A stretch of 64,000 bases of DNA from the NCBI RefSeq assembly GCF_001653715.1, contig NZ_LWHQ01000007.1, positions 62,001 through 126,000 on the forward strand. The letters run 5' to 3'. This document shows, piece after piece, positions 9,882-21,524 of this stretch (the stretch's first letter is position 1; each line of letters starts with the position of its first letter). The position numbers were made by a program, and so were the translations under genes. The notes beneath the pieces are model-generated. The model saw only the letters and a list, made by a program, of their open reading frames with translations. It searched no databases and was not told the DNA's origin. The stretch comes from Methylobacterium platani. GTDB taxonomy: Bacteria; Pseudomonadota; Alphaproteobacteria; Rhizobiales; Beijerinckiaceae.

Positions 9882-10100
9882 TCACATCTTGCCGCTGGCC
9901 TTCAACCGTGTCAGGCGGGTCACGGCCTGCTCGGCCGAATCATCCCGCTGCACATCCTGGGCCCATTCCTCGATCAGGGTCGGGCGGGAGCGCAGCCTTT
10001 GCCGCAACATGTCCATCTCGTCTCTCAAAATCGTGTTCCGGGATACCGATTGATGTTCGGAAGAGGGGGGTGATTTGCGGCGGCTCGACATGCCGGGCAT
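9882..10100 (-). CDS. Possible small hydrophilic protein
   Basis: Up to 72 residues; the most plausible core begins at an internal Met (MDMLRQRLRSRP) and is charged and helical. It occupies a locally lower-GC island between trpS and the dehalogenase gene, which has no other candidate. No family recognised and the ribosome site is weak, so this may not be a gene. The flanking spacers 9667-9881 and 10101-10260 show nothing else. Confidence 0.35.
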   Translation of the reverse strand: MPGMSSRRKSPPSSEHQSVSRNTILRDEMDMLRQRLRSRPTLIEEWAQDVQRDDSAEQAVTRLTRLKASGKM

Positions 10101-10260
10101 GCTCTGACGGCGTCGTTAACGGATGGTAAATTTCTGTCAGAACCACACCGCCGACCGGACCCGCTCACCCGATGGTGATGATCGCCGCCTCCGGGCTTGA
10201 AGCGCGAGCCGCCGGACCGATAACCGGGGTCGGAACGACCAAACCCGGGAGGCTGTCCGC

Positions 10261-10965
10261 ATGGCGATCCAGGCCCTCATCTTCGACGTCTTCGGCACCC
10301 TGCTCGACTGGCACGGCGGCGTCGCCCGGGAGGCCGGCCGGCTCCTGGCCCCGTTCCGGCCCGATCTCGACGGCGGCGCCTTCGCGCGGGCCTGGCGCGA
10401 CCGCTACCAGCCCGGCATGGAGCCGATCCGCCAGGGCGCCCGCAGCTACACCGACCTCGACACCCTGCATGCCGAGAGCCTGGAGGGCGTGCTCGCCGGC
10501 CTGAACCTCGCCGAGGCGGTGCCCGCCGGGATCCGGCACGAACTGGTCCTCGCCTGGCACCGCCTCGACGCCTGGCCCGAGGTGCCGGACGCGCTCGCGC
10601 GCCTTCGCGAGAAATACCTGCTCGCGCCCTGCTCCAACGCGCATGTGCGGCTCGCCATCGCGCATGCCCGCCGCAACCGCCTGCCCTGGGACACGGTGCT
10701 CGGGGCCGAGATCGCCCAGGACTACAAGCCGAAGCCCGCCGTGTACCTGCGCGCCGTCGAGGCCCTGCGGCTCGAGCCGGCGGAGGTGATGATGGTGGCG
10801 GCCCATTCCTCCGACCTCGCGGCGGCGGCCGCCTGCGGCCTTGCCACCGCCCACGTCGCCCGCCCCGGCGAGAGCGGCCCGGGCACCGGCGAGCCGGCGC
10901 CGCTGGTGCCGGTGGACGTTGCGGCCTCGGATCTGGCGGATCTGGCGCGTCAGCTCGGCTGCTGA
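10261..10965 (+). CDS. Haloacid dehalogenase type II family hydrolase
   Basis: 234 residues, HAD superfamily. Motif I is FDVFGTLLDW with the nucleophilic Asp, motif II Ser/Asn in APCSNAH, motif III Lys in YKPKPAVY, and the last acidic motif region reads VAAHSSDLAAA. This pattern is that of (S)-2-haloacid dehalogenase-like proteins, which hydrolyse 2-haloacids, but many members act on unknown substrates. The GTLLDW and SSDL variants agree with the family. Convergent with clpB. Confidence 0.85.
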   Translation: MAIQALIFDVFGTLLDWHGGVAREAGRLLAPFRPDLDGGAFARAWRDRYQPGMEPIRQGARSYTDLDTLHAESLEGVLAGLNLAEAVPAGIRHELVLAWHRLDAWPEVPDALARLREKYLLAPCSNAHVRLAIAHARRNRLPWDTVLGAEIAQDYKPKPAVYLRAVEALRLEPAEVMMVAAHSSDLAAAAACGLATAHVARPGESGPGTGEPAPLVPVDVAASDLADLARQLGC

Positions 10966-10974
10966 CAGGAAAAA

Positions 10975-11000
10975 GGCCCGCCTCCCGGAGGAGACGGGCC
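10975..11000 (-). terminator. Rho-independent terminator of clpB
   Basis: Read on the minus strand: GGCCCG and CGGGCC arms extended by GGAG/CTCC with one mismatch and a 4-base loop, followed immediately by TTTTT. It lies 22 bp beyond the clpB stop codon. It also sits just after the convergent dehalogenase gene and may stop that transcript too. Confidence 0.9.
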
Positions 11001-11022
11001 CTGACGACACTGTCGCGGGTCC

Positions 11023-13662
<2,640 letters not shown>

Positions 13663-13991
13663 GCGTTCGCTCCTCCTCGGCCGATCCTCCCGCCCTCCTG
13701 CGAGGCTACGGGGGACCGAAAGGTTTCGCCCTCGCGCAGTCGGTGGCGCGCCGGGCGCCGGCCCTTCCAGGAAGCTGCCGGCCCTTCCCATGTGGTGTGA
13801 CATATCGGTAACACAAGGGGGCGGCACCGCGATTTCCCGGGCGCGAGGCATGCGGTTCGCGGAGGGCTTCGGCGGGGGGACTCTGGGCGAAGAAGGGGGC
13901 TCTGGTCGAGGAAGGGGACTCTGGTCGAGGACTTGGCGGCCCGCGCCCGGACGCGATGGTCGGCAGCCCCGAATTCCGCTACCGAGACGGC
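13663..13991. repeat. clpB-MOSC divergent spacer with triple 19-bp repeat (13876-13932)
   Basis: The 329-bp divergent region carries three imperfect tandem copies of about 19 bp with core GGGGACTCTGGTCGAGGA at 13876-13932. The rest holds the clpB ribosome site and a lower-GC stretch near 13790-13815 on the clpB side that is the likeliest promoter area. No other gene seen. Confidence 0.7.
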
Positions 13992-14765
13992 ATGACGATT
14001 GCCGCCCTCACCGTCGCCGCCCTCCACCGCTACCCCGTCAAGGGGCTCTCGCCCGAGCCGCTGGCGACGGCCGCGCTCGCCGCGGGCGGCTACTTTCCGG
14101 GCGACCGGTTGTTCGCGGTCGAGAACGGCCCGAGCGGCTTCGATCCGGCGGCGCCGGTGCATCAGCCCAAGATCAAGTACCTGATGCTGATGCGCAACGA
14201 GGCCCTGGCCCGCCTCTCCACGACCTACGACGATGCGACCGGCGTGCTGACGATCCGCGAGGGCGACCGCGAGGCGGCGCGCGGCGACCTCGGCACGAGG
14301 GAGGGACGGCTCGCCGTAGAGGCGTTCTTCCGCCGCTATCTCCCGAAGGAACTGCGCGGCCCGCCGAAGGTGCTGGCGGCGGGCGAGGGCTACCGCTTCA
14401 CCGATTCACCGCGCGGCTACGTCTCGCTCATCAACCTGGCGAGCGTGGCGGCGGTCGAGGACATGGTCGGGGCGGCGGTGGACCCGTTGCGCTTTCGCGG
14501 CAACCTGCACGTCACCGGCCTGCCCGCCTTCGCCGAGTTCGATCTCGTCGGCTCGGACCTCGTCACCGATGCGGGCCTGCGCCTGAAGGTGACGAAGCGC
14601 ATCGTGCGCTGCGCCGCCACCAACGTCGATCCCGTGACGGGGGAGCGCGACCTCGCGATCCCGGAGGCCCTGCAAAGAAATCTCGGCCATGCCGATTGCG
14701 GCATCTACGCCGAGGTCGTCGCGCCGGGCGAGGTGCGGGCGGGGGATGTGTTGCGGGCGAGCTGA
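13992..14765 (+). CDS. MOSC domain-containing molybdenum-cofactor sulfurase-like protein
   Basis: 257 residues. N-terminal beta-barrel domain (MOSC_N) starts [17 protein letters not shown]; the MOSC domain follows with the conserved Cys in [10 protein letters not shown] and DCGIYAEVV near the end. Family: YcbX/mARC-like proteins bind molybdenum cofactor or sulfur at this Cys and reduce N-hydroxylated compounds. The ATG at 13992 is preferred because the domain begins right after it; an upstream ATG at 13956 is in frame. Monocistronic, convergent with a small gene. Confidence 0.88.
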   Translation: MTIAALTVAALHRYPVKGLSPEPLATAALAAGGYFPGDRLFAVENGPSGFDPAAPVHQPKIKYLMLMRNEALARLSTTYDDATGVLTIREGDREAARGDLGTREGRLAVEAFFRRYLPKELRGPPKVLAAGEGYRFTDSPRGYVSLINLASVAAVEDMVGAAVDPLRFRGNLHVTGLPAFAEFDLVGSDLVTDAGLRLKVTKRIVRCAATNVDPVTGERDLAIPEALQRNLGHADCGIYAEVVAPGEVRAGDVLRAS

Positions 14766-14780
14766 CGCTTCGCCCGTCGC

Positions 14781-14990
14781 TCACCTCTTCGACGGCAGCC
14801 AGTCCGGCTCCGGCTCCTGGCGCGGCAGCACCGCCGCCACCTCGTCGAGGTCGACCGTGTAGCTGTCGGTGAGCAGGCGCCAGAGATCCTGGCGGCTGGC
14901 GGCACGGTGGCTCAGCGACGAGACCGTCGCGGCGAGCAGCGAGGGGTTGGTGAGGGCGGGGCGCGGCAGGAGCGAATCGGCGAGGCGCAT
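14781..14990 (-). CDS. Small hypothetical protein
   Basis: 69 residues starting MRLADSLLPRPALTNPSLL. The middle (SSLSHRAASRQDLWRLLTDSY) looks helical and amphipathic. A GTG 27 bp upstream is in frame and overlaps a 13-bp palindrome, GTGGACCGTCCAC (15005-15017), so that start or a regulatory site could lie there. No family recognised. It converges on the MOSC gene with 15 bp between the stops. Confidence 0.55.
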   Translation of the reverse strand: MRLADSLLPRPALTNPSLLAATVSSLSHRAASRQDLWRLLTDSYTVDLDEVAAVLPRQEPEPDWLPSKR

Positions 14991-15271
14991 CGTTGCAAGA
15001 TCCGGTGGACCGTCCACAGGATGCGCGGATCGTGGTTAACCGGGGGTAAAGCGGAGCGACGAGGGGGCCGGCCTCCGGCGCCGTCATCGCACCGTCGCGA
15101 GCGCCCAGCAGAAGCCGGTGACCCTGCGGGGTGCGGCGCATCGCGTCGGACGGCCGGTGATCTCGCCGCTCGCGAGATTTCGGTGTGACAGGCCGCGCGA
15201 TGATGCTTAGAACCCCGCGCCGACCCCGGCCGCGCGCCGCGGCCCGACCCTGCGAGAGGAACCCCGCCACG

Positions 15272-16180
15272 ATGAGCGATTCCGGAGCGGACAAGCTGCC
15301 CAACGTGCACGTGCGGGCCGAGGTCCTGGTGCAGGCGCTGCCGCACATGCAGCGCTACGACGAGGAGATCGTCGTCATCAAGTACGGCGGCCACGCCATG
15401 GGCGACCGCGCCGCGGCGGAGGACTTCGCCGAGGACATCGTGCTGCTCGAGCAATCGGGCCTCAAGCCCGTGGTGGTCCATGGCGGCGGGCCGCAGATCG
15501 GCCGCATGCTCGACCGGCTCGGCATCAAGTCCGAGTTCCGCGAGGGCCTGCGCGTCACCGACGAGGCCACCGTCGAGGTCGTCGAGATGGTGCTCGCCGG
15601 CTCGATCAACAAGCAGATCGTCGGCTGGATCTCGGCCGAGGGCGGCAAGGCGATCGGCCTGTGCGGCAAGGACGGCAACATGGTGCGGGCGCGCCGCGCC
15701 GCCCGCACGGTGGTCGATCCCGATTCCCACATCGAGCGCCACATCGATCTCGGCCTCGTCGGCGAGCCCGAGCACGTCGACCGCACGGTCCTCGACGCGG
15801 TGCTGAAGGCCGAGCTGATCCCGGTCCTCGCCCCCGTGGCGGTCGGCGCCGACAACCAGACCTACAACGTCAACGCCGACACCTTCGCGGGCGCGATTGC
15901 CGGGGCGATGCGGGCCAAGCGCCTCCTGCTGCTCACCGACGTGCCGGGCGTGCTCGACAAGAACAAGAAGCTGATCCCGGAACTGTCGATCGAGGATTGC
16001 CGCCGGCTGATCGCCGACGGCACCATCACGGCCGGCATGATCCCGAAGATCGAAACCTGCATCTACGCCCTGGAGCAGGGCGTCGAGGCGGTGGTCATCC
16101 TCGACGGCAAGGTGCCGCACGCGGTGCTGCTCGAGCTGTTCACCGATTACGGCGCCGGCACGCTGATCCGCCGGTCGTGA
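15272..16180 (+). CDS. argB: Acetylglutamate kinase
   Basis: 302 residues. Second step of arginine synthesis: phosphorylates N-acetylglutamate with ATP. Amino acid kinase fold with nucleotide loop [11 protein letters not shown], substrate loop [11 protein letters not shown], then [14 protein letters not shown] and [11 protein letters not shown], and late [10 protein letters not shown]. The C-terminal region looks like the arginine-sensitive form, but that is inference. ATG chosen because of the GAGAGGA ribosome site; earlier in-frame codons extend the protein unnaturally. A strong hairpin follows. Confidence 0.98.
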   Translation: MSDSGADKLPNVHVRAEVLVQALPHMQRYDEEIVVIKYGGHAMGDRAAAEDFAEDIVLLEQSGLKPVVVHGGGPQIGRMLDRLGIKSEFREGLRVTDEATVEVVEMVLAGSINKQIVGWISAEGGKAIGLCGKDGNMVRARRAARTVVDPDSHIERHIDLGLVGEPEHVDRTVLDAVLKAELIPVLAPVAVGADNQTYNVNADTFAGAIAGAMRAKRLLLLTDVPGVLDKNKKLIPELSIEDCRRLIADGTITAGMIPKIETCIYALEQGVEAVVILDGKVPHAVLLELFTDYGAGTLIRRS

Positions 16181-16184
16181 CGAC

Positions 16185-16236
16185 ACGCACCGGGCGGCCC
16201 GTGCTCGTAGCGCGGGCCTCGGGCCGCCCGGTGCGT
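16185..16236 (+). terminator. Hairpin terminator after argB
   Basis: Perfect 17-bp stem (ACGCACCGGGCGGCCCG and its complement) with an 18-base loop, beginning 4 bp after the argB stop and followed by a pyrimidine-rich stretch containing CTCCTTTC. Confidence 0.8.
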
Positions 16237-16295
16237 CAGACCCTCCTTTCATCTTCCCTTCCGGCCGCCCTCGCTTATCTTGGGCGTCCGGGGCC

Positions 16296-17054
16296 GTGGG
16301 GCCCCCGTCGCCGGAACGTCCCTTGCTCCTGCCAGGCGAGAGCCATCTCACCGCGCCCGAGGCCCGCGGCTTCTCGGGGATCGACACCTGGGTGTTCGAC
16401 CTCGACAACACGCTCTATCCCCACGACGCCCGCGTCTGGCCGCAGGTCGACGAGCGCATCACCCTCTACGTGATGAACCTGTTCGGGCTCGACGGCATCT
16501 CCGCCCGGGCGCTGCAGAAGTACTTCTACCACCGCTACGGCACGACGCTCCGCGCGCTGATGGCCGAGTGGAAGATCGACCCCTACGAGTTCCTCGACTT
16601 CGCCCACGACATCGACCATTCGAGCATCGCGCTCAACCCGGATCTCGGGCTGGCGATCGAGGGGCTGCCCGGCCGCAAGCTGATCCTCACCAACGGCTCG
16701 CGCCGCCACGCCGAGAACGTGGCGCGGAAGCTCGGCATCCTCGATCATTTCGAGGACGTGTTCGACATCGCGGCGGCCGACTTCGTGCCCAAGCCCGAGC
16801 GCTCGGCCTACGAGAAGTTCCTGGACCGCCACGGCGTCGATCCGACCCGCTCGGCCCTGTTCGAGGACATCGCCAAGAACCTTGTCGTCCCGCACGACCT
16901 CGGCATGGCGACGGTGCTGGTGGTGCCCCGCACCATCGATCCGTTCCGCGAGAGCTTCGAGCAGGAGGCGGTGCGCGCCCCCCATATCGACCACATCACC
17001 AACGACCTCGCGGGCTTCCTGACCGACCGCGTCGCCCCGGCGGTGGCGGCGTGA
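16296..17054 (+). CDS. Pyrimidine 5'-nucleotidase, HAD family
   Basis: 252 residues from a GTG start; the exact start is uncertain and could be a few codons later. HAD motif I is VFDLDNTLYP, motif II LILTNGS, motif III Lys in FVPKPERSAY and motif IV FEDIAKN. This combination is typical of the SDT1-like pyrimidine nucleotidases that dephosphorylate UMP, CMP or modified pyrimidine nucleotides. It begins a close-packed group with the next two genes. Confidence 0.85.
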   Translation: MGPPSPERPLLLPGESHLTAPEARGFSGIDTWVFDLDNTLYPHDARVWPQVDERITLYVMNLFGLDGISARALQKYFYHRYGTTLRALMAEWKIDPYEFLDFAHDIDHSSIALNPDLGLAIEGLPGRKLILTNGSRRHAENVARKLGILDHFEDVFDIAAADFVPKPERSAYEKFLDRHGVDPTRSALFEDIAKNLVVPHDLGMATVLVVPRTIDPFRESFEQEAVRAPHIDHITNDLAGFLTDRVAPAVAA

Positions 17055-17182
17055 GCCCGCCGGAGGAGCGCGACGCGCACGACCCCGCCGAGATCTGGGG
17101 CCGGCGCATCGGCCGCGGCCTCGGCGTCGCGGCCCTGGCCGTCCTGGCCTTCCTGCTCGGCCGGCAGCTGCACCTGTGGTGA
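17051..17182 (+). CDS. Small single-span membrane protein
   Basis: 43 residues from GTG, overlapping the stop of the nucleotidase gene by 4 bp (GTGA), which favours coupled translation. A charged N-terminal half (SPPEERDAHDPAEIWGRR) precedes one hydrophobic segment (VAALAVLAFLLG). Nothing more can be said about function. Confidence 0.6.
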   Translation: MSPPEERDAHDPAEIWGRRIGRGLGVAALAVLAFLLGRQLHLW

Positions 17183-17202
17183 CCCCGCGCTCCGAGGCCC
17201 CG

Positions 17203-17625
17203 ATGCCCGACACCGACTGGACCGGCCTGCGGGCCCCCGACCTCGCCGCCATCGAGGCCTTGGCCGAGGCCGCCTTCGCGCGGCTTCCCGAGGCGTTCCG
17301 GGCCCTGTGCGAGGGCGTGGTGATCCGGGTCGAGGAGTTTCCCGACGACGAGACCCTGGAGGAGATGGGCTGCGAGAGCGAGTTCGACCTGCTCGGGCTG
17401 TTCCGCGGTATCGGCCTCGCGCAAGGCGGCGGTGCCCCGAGCCTCGCCACCGGGCAGTTCCCCAACATGGTCTGGCTCTACCGCCGGCCCCTGCTCGATT
17501 ACTGGGCCGAGCACGACGAGACCCTGGGCCACCTCGTCGCCCACGTGCTGGTGCACGAGATCGGCCACCATGTCGGGCTCTCGGACGACGACATGGCGGC
17601 GATCGAGGCGGCGGCCGAGGAGTGA
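17203..17625 (+). CDS. Metallopeptidase family protein (minimal zincin)
   Basis: 140 residues. The zinc motif HEIGHHVGLSDDD near the C terminus identifies the short zincin family (formerly DUF1025). The earlier block RVEEFPDDETLEEMG is the family's conserved acidic loop. The physiological substrate is unknown. ATG at 17203 is used; a GTG at 17176 inside the end of the preceding gene is an alternative. Last of three packed genes. Confidence 0.88.
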   Translation: MPDTDWTGLRAPDLAAIEALAEAAFARLPEAFRALCEGVVIRVEEFPDDETLEEMGCESEFDLLGLFRGIGLAQGGGAPSLATGQFPNMVWLYRRPLLDYWAEHDETLGHLVAHVLVHEIGHHVGLSDDDMAAIEAAAEE

Positions 17626-17909
17626 GCCCGGCGCCCGCGGCGAACCCGCCGGGGCATGAGGCCTCCACACCCGCGCGCGCCGGCCGGCCATCCGGGGCAT
17701 AGTCCTGGCGAACTATGGCGACACCGGCTCGCATCGCCACGCCGTGTCGCTCTAAGCCGTTGATTTCGGCTTCCTATTCCGTCCGGAACCGGGCCCGGCC
17801 GATTCATATATGCTCGGGGGCAGTATAACAGTGATGCGATTGCCGGCGCACGGGCGCGATCCTATCGGGGGCAATAGATCCTCGCCCCCCTCGTCACCGT
17901 GAAACGAAC

Positions 17910-18242
17910 ATGTCCGCCGCCATCACCCTCGCTCCCATCCTCGTCGACACCGGCAGCACCGACAGCGAGGGCCGCCTGGCCTACCGCGACGGGCGCCTCA
18001 TCGGCGTCCTGACCCTGCTCGACCCGGAGCTTCACGGCGAGCTGGGCGTCGGCCGGCACTGGTTCCTGGAGGCGGGGTTCGGGCGGGTCGCCGGCGAGCC
18101 GCGCCCGCCGACCTTCCCGACCCTCGACGCGGCCCGCCTGTGGCTCGACGGCCGGACCGCTCCGGTCACGCCGCACTGCGCGGCGGGAGGGCACTCGCCT
18201 TCGGCCGGCTGGTCCGGAACTGGCCCCGCTCCACGGCGATGA
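17910..18242 (+). CDS. Hypothetical protein, tail overlapping the convergent ligase-like gene
   Basis: 110 residues starting MSAAITLAPILVDTGSTDSE. The first 80 residues have a balanced composition and conserved-looking turns (YRDGRLIGVLTLLD); the last 25 lie over the 3' end of the opposite-strand gene and are low in information, so the true end may reflect loss of an earlier stop. A TATAAC sequence (17824-17829) could be its -10. No family recognised. The upstream spacer 17626-17909 shows nothing else. Confidence 0.55.
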   Translation: MSAAITLAPILVDTGSTDSEGRLAYRDGRLIGVLTLLDPELHGELGVGRHWFLEAGFGRVAGEPRPPTFPTLDAARLWLDGRTAPVTPHCAAGGHSPSAGWSGTGPAPRR

Positions 18243-19395
18243 AGACCAGCACCACCACGGTGACGCTGGTGAACCACCAGCTCGCCGTGGTGCCGATGCC
18301 GAGGCAGGCGGAGGCGAAGGCGGTGGCGGCGGTCGCCATCGCGCCGGGGGTCAGCACCGGATGCTCGCGGCCGGAATGGCGGATGCCGCTCCACAGCACG
18401 AAGGCCGCCGCGAAGGCGCCGACGATGCCGAGCTCGTACCAGATCTCGAACAGCAGCGAGGCCGGGGCGTTGATCGGCAGCATGCCGATCACCTTGCCGC
18501 GCAGGGCCGTCTCGAGCCCGTGGCCGGTGATGAGGCGCAGCGGCTCGCCCGTCACCACCCGCTGCCAGGCCTTCAACGCCAGGATCGACGGGTGGAGCGG
18601 CCCGAGCAGCGGCGTCAGAACGGGGCGCAGGAGGAAGGGCAGGAGCGGCGCCAGCGCGACGAGGCCCGCCGCGGCTCCCGCCGTGACCCGCACGCCGAGC
18701 CCCTGGCGCCAGGCCGAGAGCGCGAAGGCGGCGGCCCCGAAGGCGAGGGCGAGCAGCGGCACCGGCCCGGGCGCCAGCACCAGCGCGAGCGCCACCACCA
18801 CGGCGAGGCCGAGCGCCTCCATGTCGCGCCGGCGCGAGCGCAGCCAGGCGGCGGCGGGCCAGAGCAGCAGGGCGAGCAGCATCGCGCCGCGCTCGAGCGC
18901 GCTGTCGTCCTCGAAGCCGCCGCGCAGGGAAGCGCCGCTGAACAGCCCGAGCAGCACCGCTCCGATCGCCGCCGCCCCGACCCCGAGGGGCAGGAGGTAG
19001 AGGTTGGCCGAGCGCATCCGGTCCGGCAGGGCCAGGTAGCCGGCGACCGTCAGCGCCACCGTGGCGGCGAGGTTGAGCAGGCGCTCGCTCGCCGGGCCGG
19101 GAAACGGGGTCCAGACCAGGGAGAGGGCGCACCAGCCGAGCAGCAGGGCGCCGGCCAGGATCGCCCGGGCGCCGCCGAGGCGCGTGAGCCCCGCCCCGAG
19201 GGAGCGCTGGGCGCCGTCGAGGGCGGCCGCGATGATGAGCAGCACGATGCCGATCGGTGCCAGGATCACCACGCTGCGCCGCGACACCAGCGCGGTGACC
19301 GGGATCACCACCGTCAATCCGAAGAAGGCGAGGCGGCGCAGCAGCGCCGCCGCGTCGACGGCGGGATCGGGGGTGGGCGACGTCGCGCGCGGCAT
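18166..19395 (-). CDS. O-antigen ligase-like polytopic membrane protein
   Basis: 409 residues with about ten to twelve hydrophobic spans. The segment with GHGLETALRGKVIGML and INAPASLLFEIWYELGIVGA resembles the large periplasmic loop and following helix of the Wzy/WaaL (O-antigen polymerase or ligase) family. Likely acts in surface polysaccharide assembly at the inner membrane. ATG 19395 is preferred over a TTG nine bases upstream. It stands alone, without glycosyltransferases, and its 3' end overlaps the convergent gene by 77 bp. Confidence 0.7.
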   Translation of the reverse strand: MPRATSPTPDPAVDAAALLRRLAFFGLTVVIPVTALVSRRSVVILAPIGIVLLIIAAALDGAQRSLGAGLTRLGGARAILAGALLLGWCALSLVWTPFPGPASERLLNLAATVALTVAGYLALPDRMRSANLYLLPLGVGAAAIGAVLLGLFSGASLRGGFEDDSALERGAMLLALLLWPAAAWLRSRRRDMEALGLAVVVALALVLAPGPVPLLALAFGAAAFALSAWRQGLGVRVTAGAAAGLVALAPLLPFLLRPVLTPLLGPLHPSILALKAWQRVVTGEPLRLITGHGLETALRGKVIGMLPINAPASLLFEIWYELGIVGAFAAAFVLWSGIRHSGREHPVLTPGAMATAATAFASACLGIGTTASWWFTSVTVVVLVFIAVERGQFRTSRPKASALPPRSAA

Positions 19396-19988
19396 GGCGG
19401 CCAATCCGGATGACGGCGCCGAAACGGGGCCGTTCCCCCTCCTAGTCGAGAGGGCGGCCGTTTAGCTGTAGATGGGGCGCAACACTGAGGACGGGCGCGG
19501 CGCGGTCGGGCCCTCGAGGCATCGGCCGGAGGGCGGGCACCAGGTCGTTGCTCCCCTCGATCCGCAGCATCCGGACGTCGACCACCGCGGCCCGGACCCA
19601 CGGGCATTCCTGCGCCACGTCCTGGATCGCCGGGACGCGGCGCACCGGGTCGACCTGAGAATTGCCGAAACAGACGGCGCTGCTGCCGGTCGAAGCCGTG
19701 GCGCTCCGGCACCCGGGCGATGTCCCGGCAGCCATTCTGCCAGGATGCCGTGTGATACTGGCGCCTCGGTATCGAGATCGAAGCGGATCGCGTATACCCG
19801 GCTCCCCCATGCCGGCCGGTCCGGAAGGTGGTTCGGCGCGAGAGCATGAGCGTTACGACCTCGCGGCAACCGGCGATTCGGGCGTCGGGATTTCATGGAT
19901 CGTCGGCCGCCGCAGACCGCCCCGGGGCGCTCCGAGGCATATGCGGCGAAGCTTGTGCCGTCCCGCGGCCCGTGTGAGGCCGCCGGGA
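19396..19988. other. 593-bp stretch without an intact gene
   Basis: Spacer between the ligase-like gene and the small gene at 19989. Its only recognisable content is the vapD relic at about 19500-19812. The remaining 19813-19988 shows no coding signal, RNA or hairpin that I can support. Confidence 0.6.
19500..19812 (-). pseudogene. vapD: Frameshifted vapD relic (Cas2-like ribonuclease family)
   Basis: VapD-family homology is spread over three minus-strand frames in the correct order: SRVYAIRFDLDTEA in one frame, then YHTASWQNG and RDIARVPERHGFDRQQ in a second, then FGNSQVDPV, AIQDVAQECPW and VRMLRIEGSNDLVPAL in a third. Together they cover nearly the whole of the roughly 95-residue protein, so at least two frameshifts have broken the gene. 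The start codon context is also lost. VapD is a small endoribonuclease with a Cas2-like fold, often part of toxin-antitoxin loci. No antitoxin-like gene is seen beside it. The recognition rests on memory of VapD sequences. Confidence 0.8.
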
Positions 19989-20255
19989 TCAGGCGCCGAG
20001 CGCCGCCGCCACGTCCGCCTCGGTCACGTCGTCGAGGGCCTTCGCGACCTTGAAGGCGCGCGGGCGAGTGCCGGGCGCCATGACGAGGATCACCGTCTCG
20101 GTGCCCGGGCAGGCCGGGTCGGCGCAGACGATCTCGCTCACGGTCACCGTCACCTCCGGGCCGAGGCCGCCGAGGCGGCGGGCGAGGTCGGCCACCCGGG
20201 CCCGCGCGGCGGCGTCCGGCGACGCCCGCTTCCGGAAGGCGCCGAGGAGGCCCAT
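19989..20255 (-). CDS. Small conserved hypothetical protein, partner of the WD40 gene
   Basis: 88 residues, starting MGLLGAFRKRASPD. The middle has SEIVCADPACPGTETVILVM, a two-cysteine motif I recall from small Hyphomicrobiales proteins sometimes labelled nitrate reductase without good reason. Only 2 bp separate it from the WD40 stop codon upstream, so the two genes are probably co-translated. Function unknown. Confidence 0.75.
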   Translation of the reverse strand: MGLLGAFRKRASPDAAARARVADLARRLGGLGPEVTVTVSEIVCADPACPGTETVILVMAPGTRPRAFKVAKALDDVTEADVAAALGA

Positions 20256-20257
20256 CG

Positions 20258-21271
20258 TTAGCGCGGCAGGTCGAGGAGGCCGGCCTGGCCGTCGGCGCAG
20301 CCGAAGGCCAGGTGCTCGCCGCCGGGATGCCAGCTCATCGCCGTCACGGCGCTGCCCCGCACCGCCGGGCGCACCAGGAGCTCGGAGGCGTCGGTGAAGC
20401 GGATCAGCAGCACGCAGCCGTCCTCGTAGCCCGCCGCCAGGACCGGGGCCTTGGGGTGGAACGCCACCCGCGACACCCGGGCCGGGCGCACGCCGCATTC
20501 CCGCGGCGCCTTGCCGGTCGGGCCTTCCTTGGAGTCGAACGGCCACACGATGACGGCCTCCGCGCCGCTCGTCGCCAGCCAGTCGCCGTCCGACGACCAG
20601 GCGAAGGAGCGGACCTTGGCCGGGTAGCCGGTCATCCGCATGTGGCCGCGATCGGGCTGGAGGCGCCAGCCGTGCAGGGCGTTCTCCTGCATCGTGGTGA
20701 TGACGAAGCGCCCGTCCGTCGACCAGGTCACGTCGATGTGCGAGCCCTTCCAGGTCAGGGCGTCGGGCGCCGTGTCGAGGTTCGGGTACCACAGGGTGGC
20801 GCCGCCGTAATGCGACACCGCGAGCCGGTAGCCCTTGGGCGCGAAGGCAAGGCCGCGGGCGGTCGAGGGCGCCTCGAAGGTCTTCTCGCGGCCCTTGGCG
20901 TCGCGGGCGACGACGCGCCTGCCCGCCGCATAGGCGACGCCGCCGTCGGGATGCAGCGCCAGCGCGTCGATCCAGGCGCCGCCCTTGGCCGCCGCGATCT
21001 CCTCGACGCCGCCCCCAGCCCGGATTGCGACGACCCGGCCGTCGTCGCCGCCGGTGACGAGCCGCTTGGCGTCGCCGGCCGCCACCAGGATGCCGGCCTC
21101 CGGATGGGCCTCGACCCGCGTGGTCGCGCCGTCCTCGGCGACGAGCAGCACCGCGCCGTCGCCGAGGGCGAGCGCCAGGGTCCGGCCGAGCCAGTGCGCG
21201 GCGATGACGTGGGCGCCGGCCGCGATCCCGGTGACCTGCTGCGTGAGGGAGGGGGCGGCGGTGGCGCTCAT
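20258..21271 (-). CDS. WD40-repeat beta-propeller protein
   Basis: 337 residues, no signal peptide. Repeats of the WD40 type can be followed, for example LVTGGDDGRVVAIR, LAVSHYGGATLWYP, WSTDGRFVITTMQENALHGW, WSSDGDWLATSGAEAVIVW and WHPGGEHLAFGCADGQAGLL, consistent with a seven-bladed propeller. Probably a cytoplasmic scaffold; no enzymatic motif. Upstream of, and 2 bp from, the 88-residue gene, as a two-gene unit. Confidence 0.85.
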   Translation of the reverse strand: MSATAAPSLTQQVTGIAAGAHVIAAHWLGRTLALALGDGAVLLVAEDGATTRVEAHPEAGILVAAGDAKRLVTGGDDGRVVAIRAGGGVEEIAAAKGGAWIDALALHPDGGVAYAAGRRVVARDAKGREKTFEAPSTARGLAFAPKGYRLAVSHYGGATLWYPNLDTAPDALTWKGSHIDVTWSTDGRFVITTMQENALHGWRLQPDRGHMRMTGYPAKVRSFAWSSDGDWLATSGAEAVIVWPFDSKEGPTGKAPRECGVRPARVSRVAFHPKAPVLAAGYEDGCVLLIRFTDASELLVRPAVRGSAVTAMSWHPGGEHLAFGCADGQAGLLDLPR

Positions 21272-21524
21272 CGCTCTTCCTGTGAACCTCTTCAGTCGAG
21301 GGCGGGCCTGTCACACGGGGGCCCGGTGCGCAAGGGCCGGCATCTCGGGGCGGCGCCGGTTCCGGCCCCGGTTAACCGCCCGTCCCGCAGGGTTAAGGCT
21401 TCGCTCACCACACCGAGTCAATTTGACCGACCGGGCCCGAACACCGCCCCGCTTCCCGTGGTTCTTCCCTCGAACCGTCGCCGGAGCGCCCGGCGGCCCC
21501 GATCCTCCTGGAGCGAGTTGCGTC

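Noticed and set aside
13790..13820. A heat-shock sigma-32 promoter for clpB
   Set aside because: CTTG is present on the minus strand, but no -10 element occurs at the right distance, so I cannot support it.
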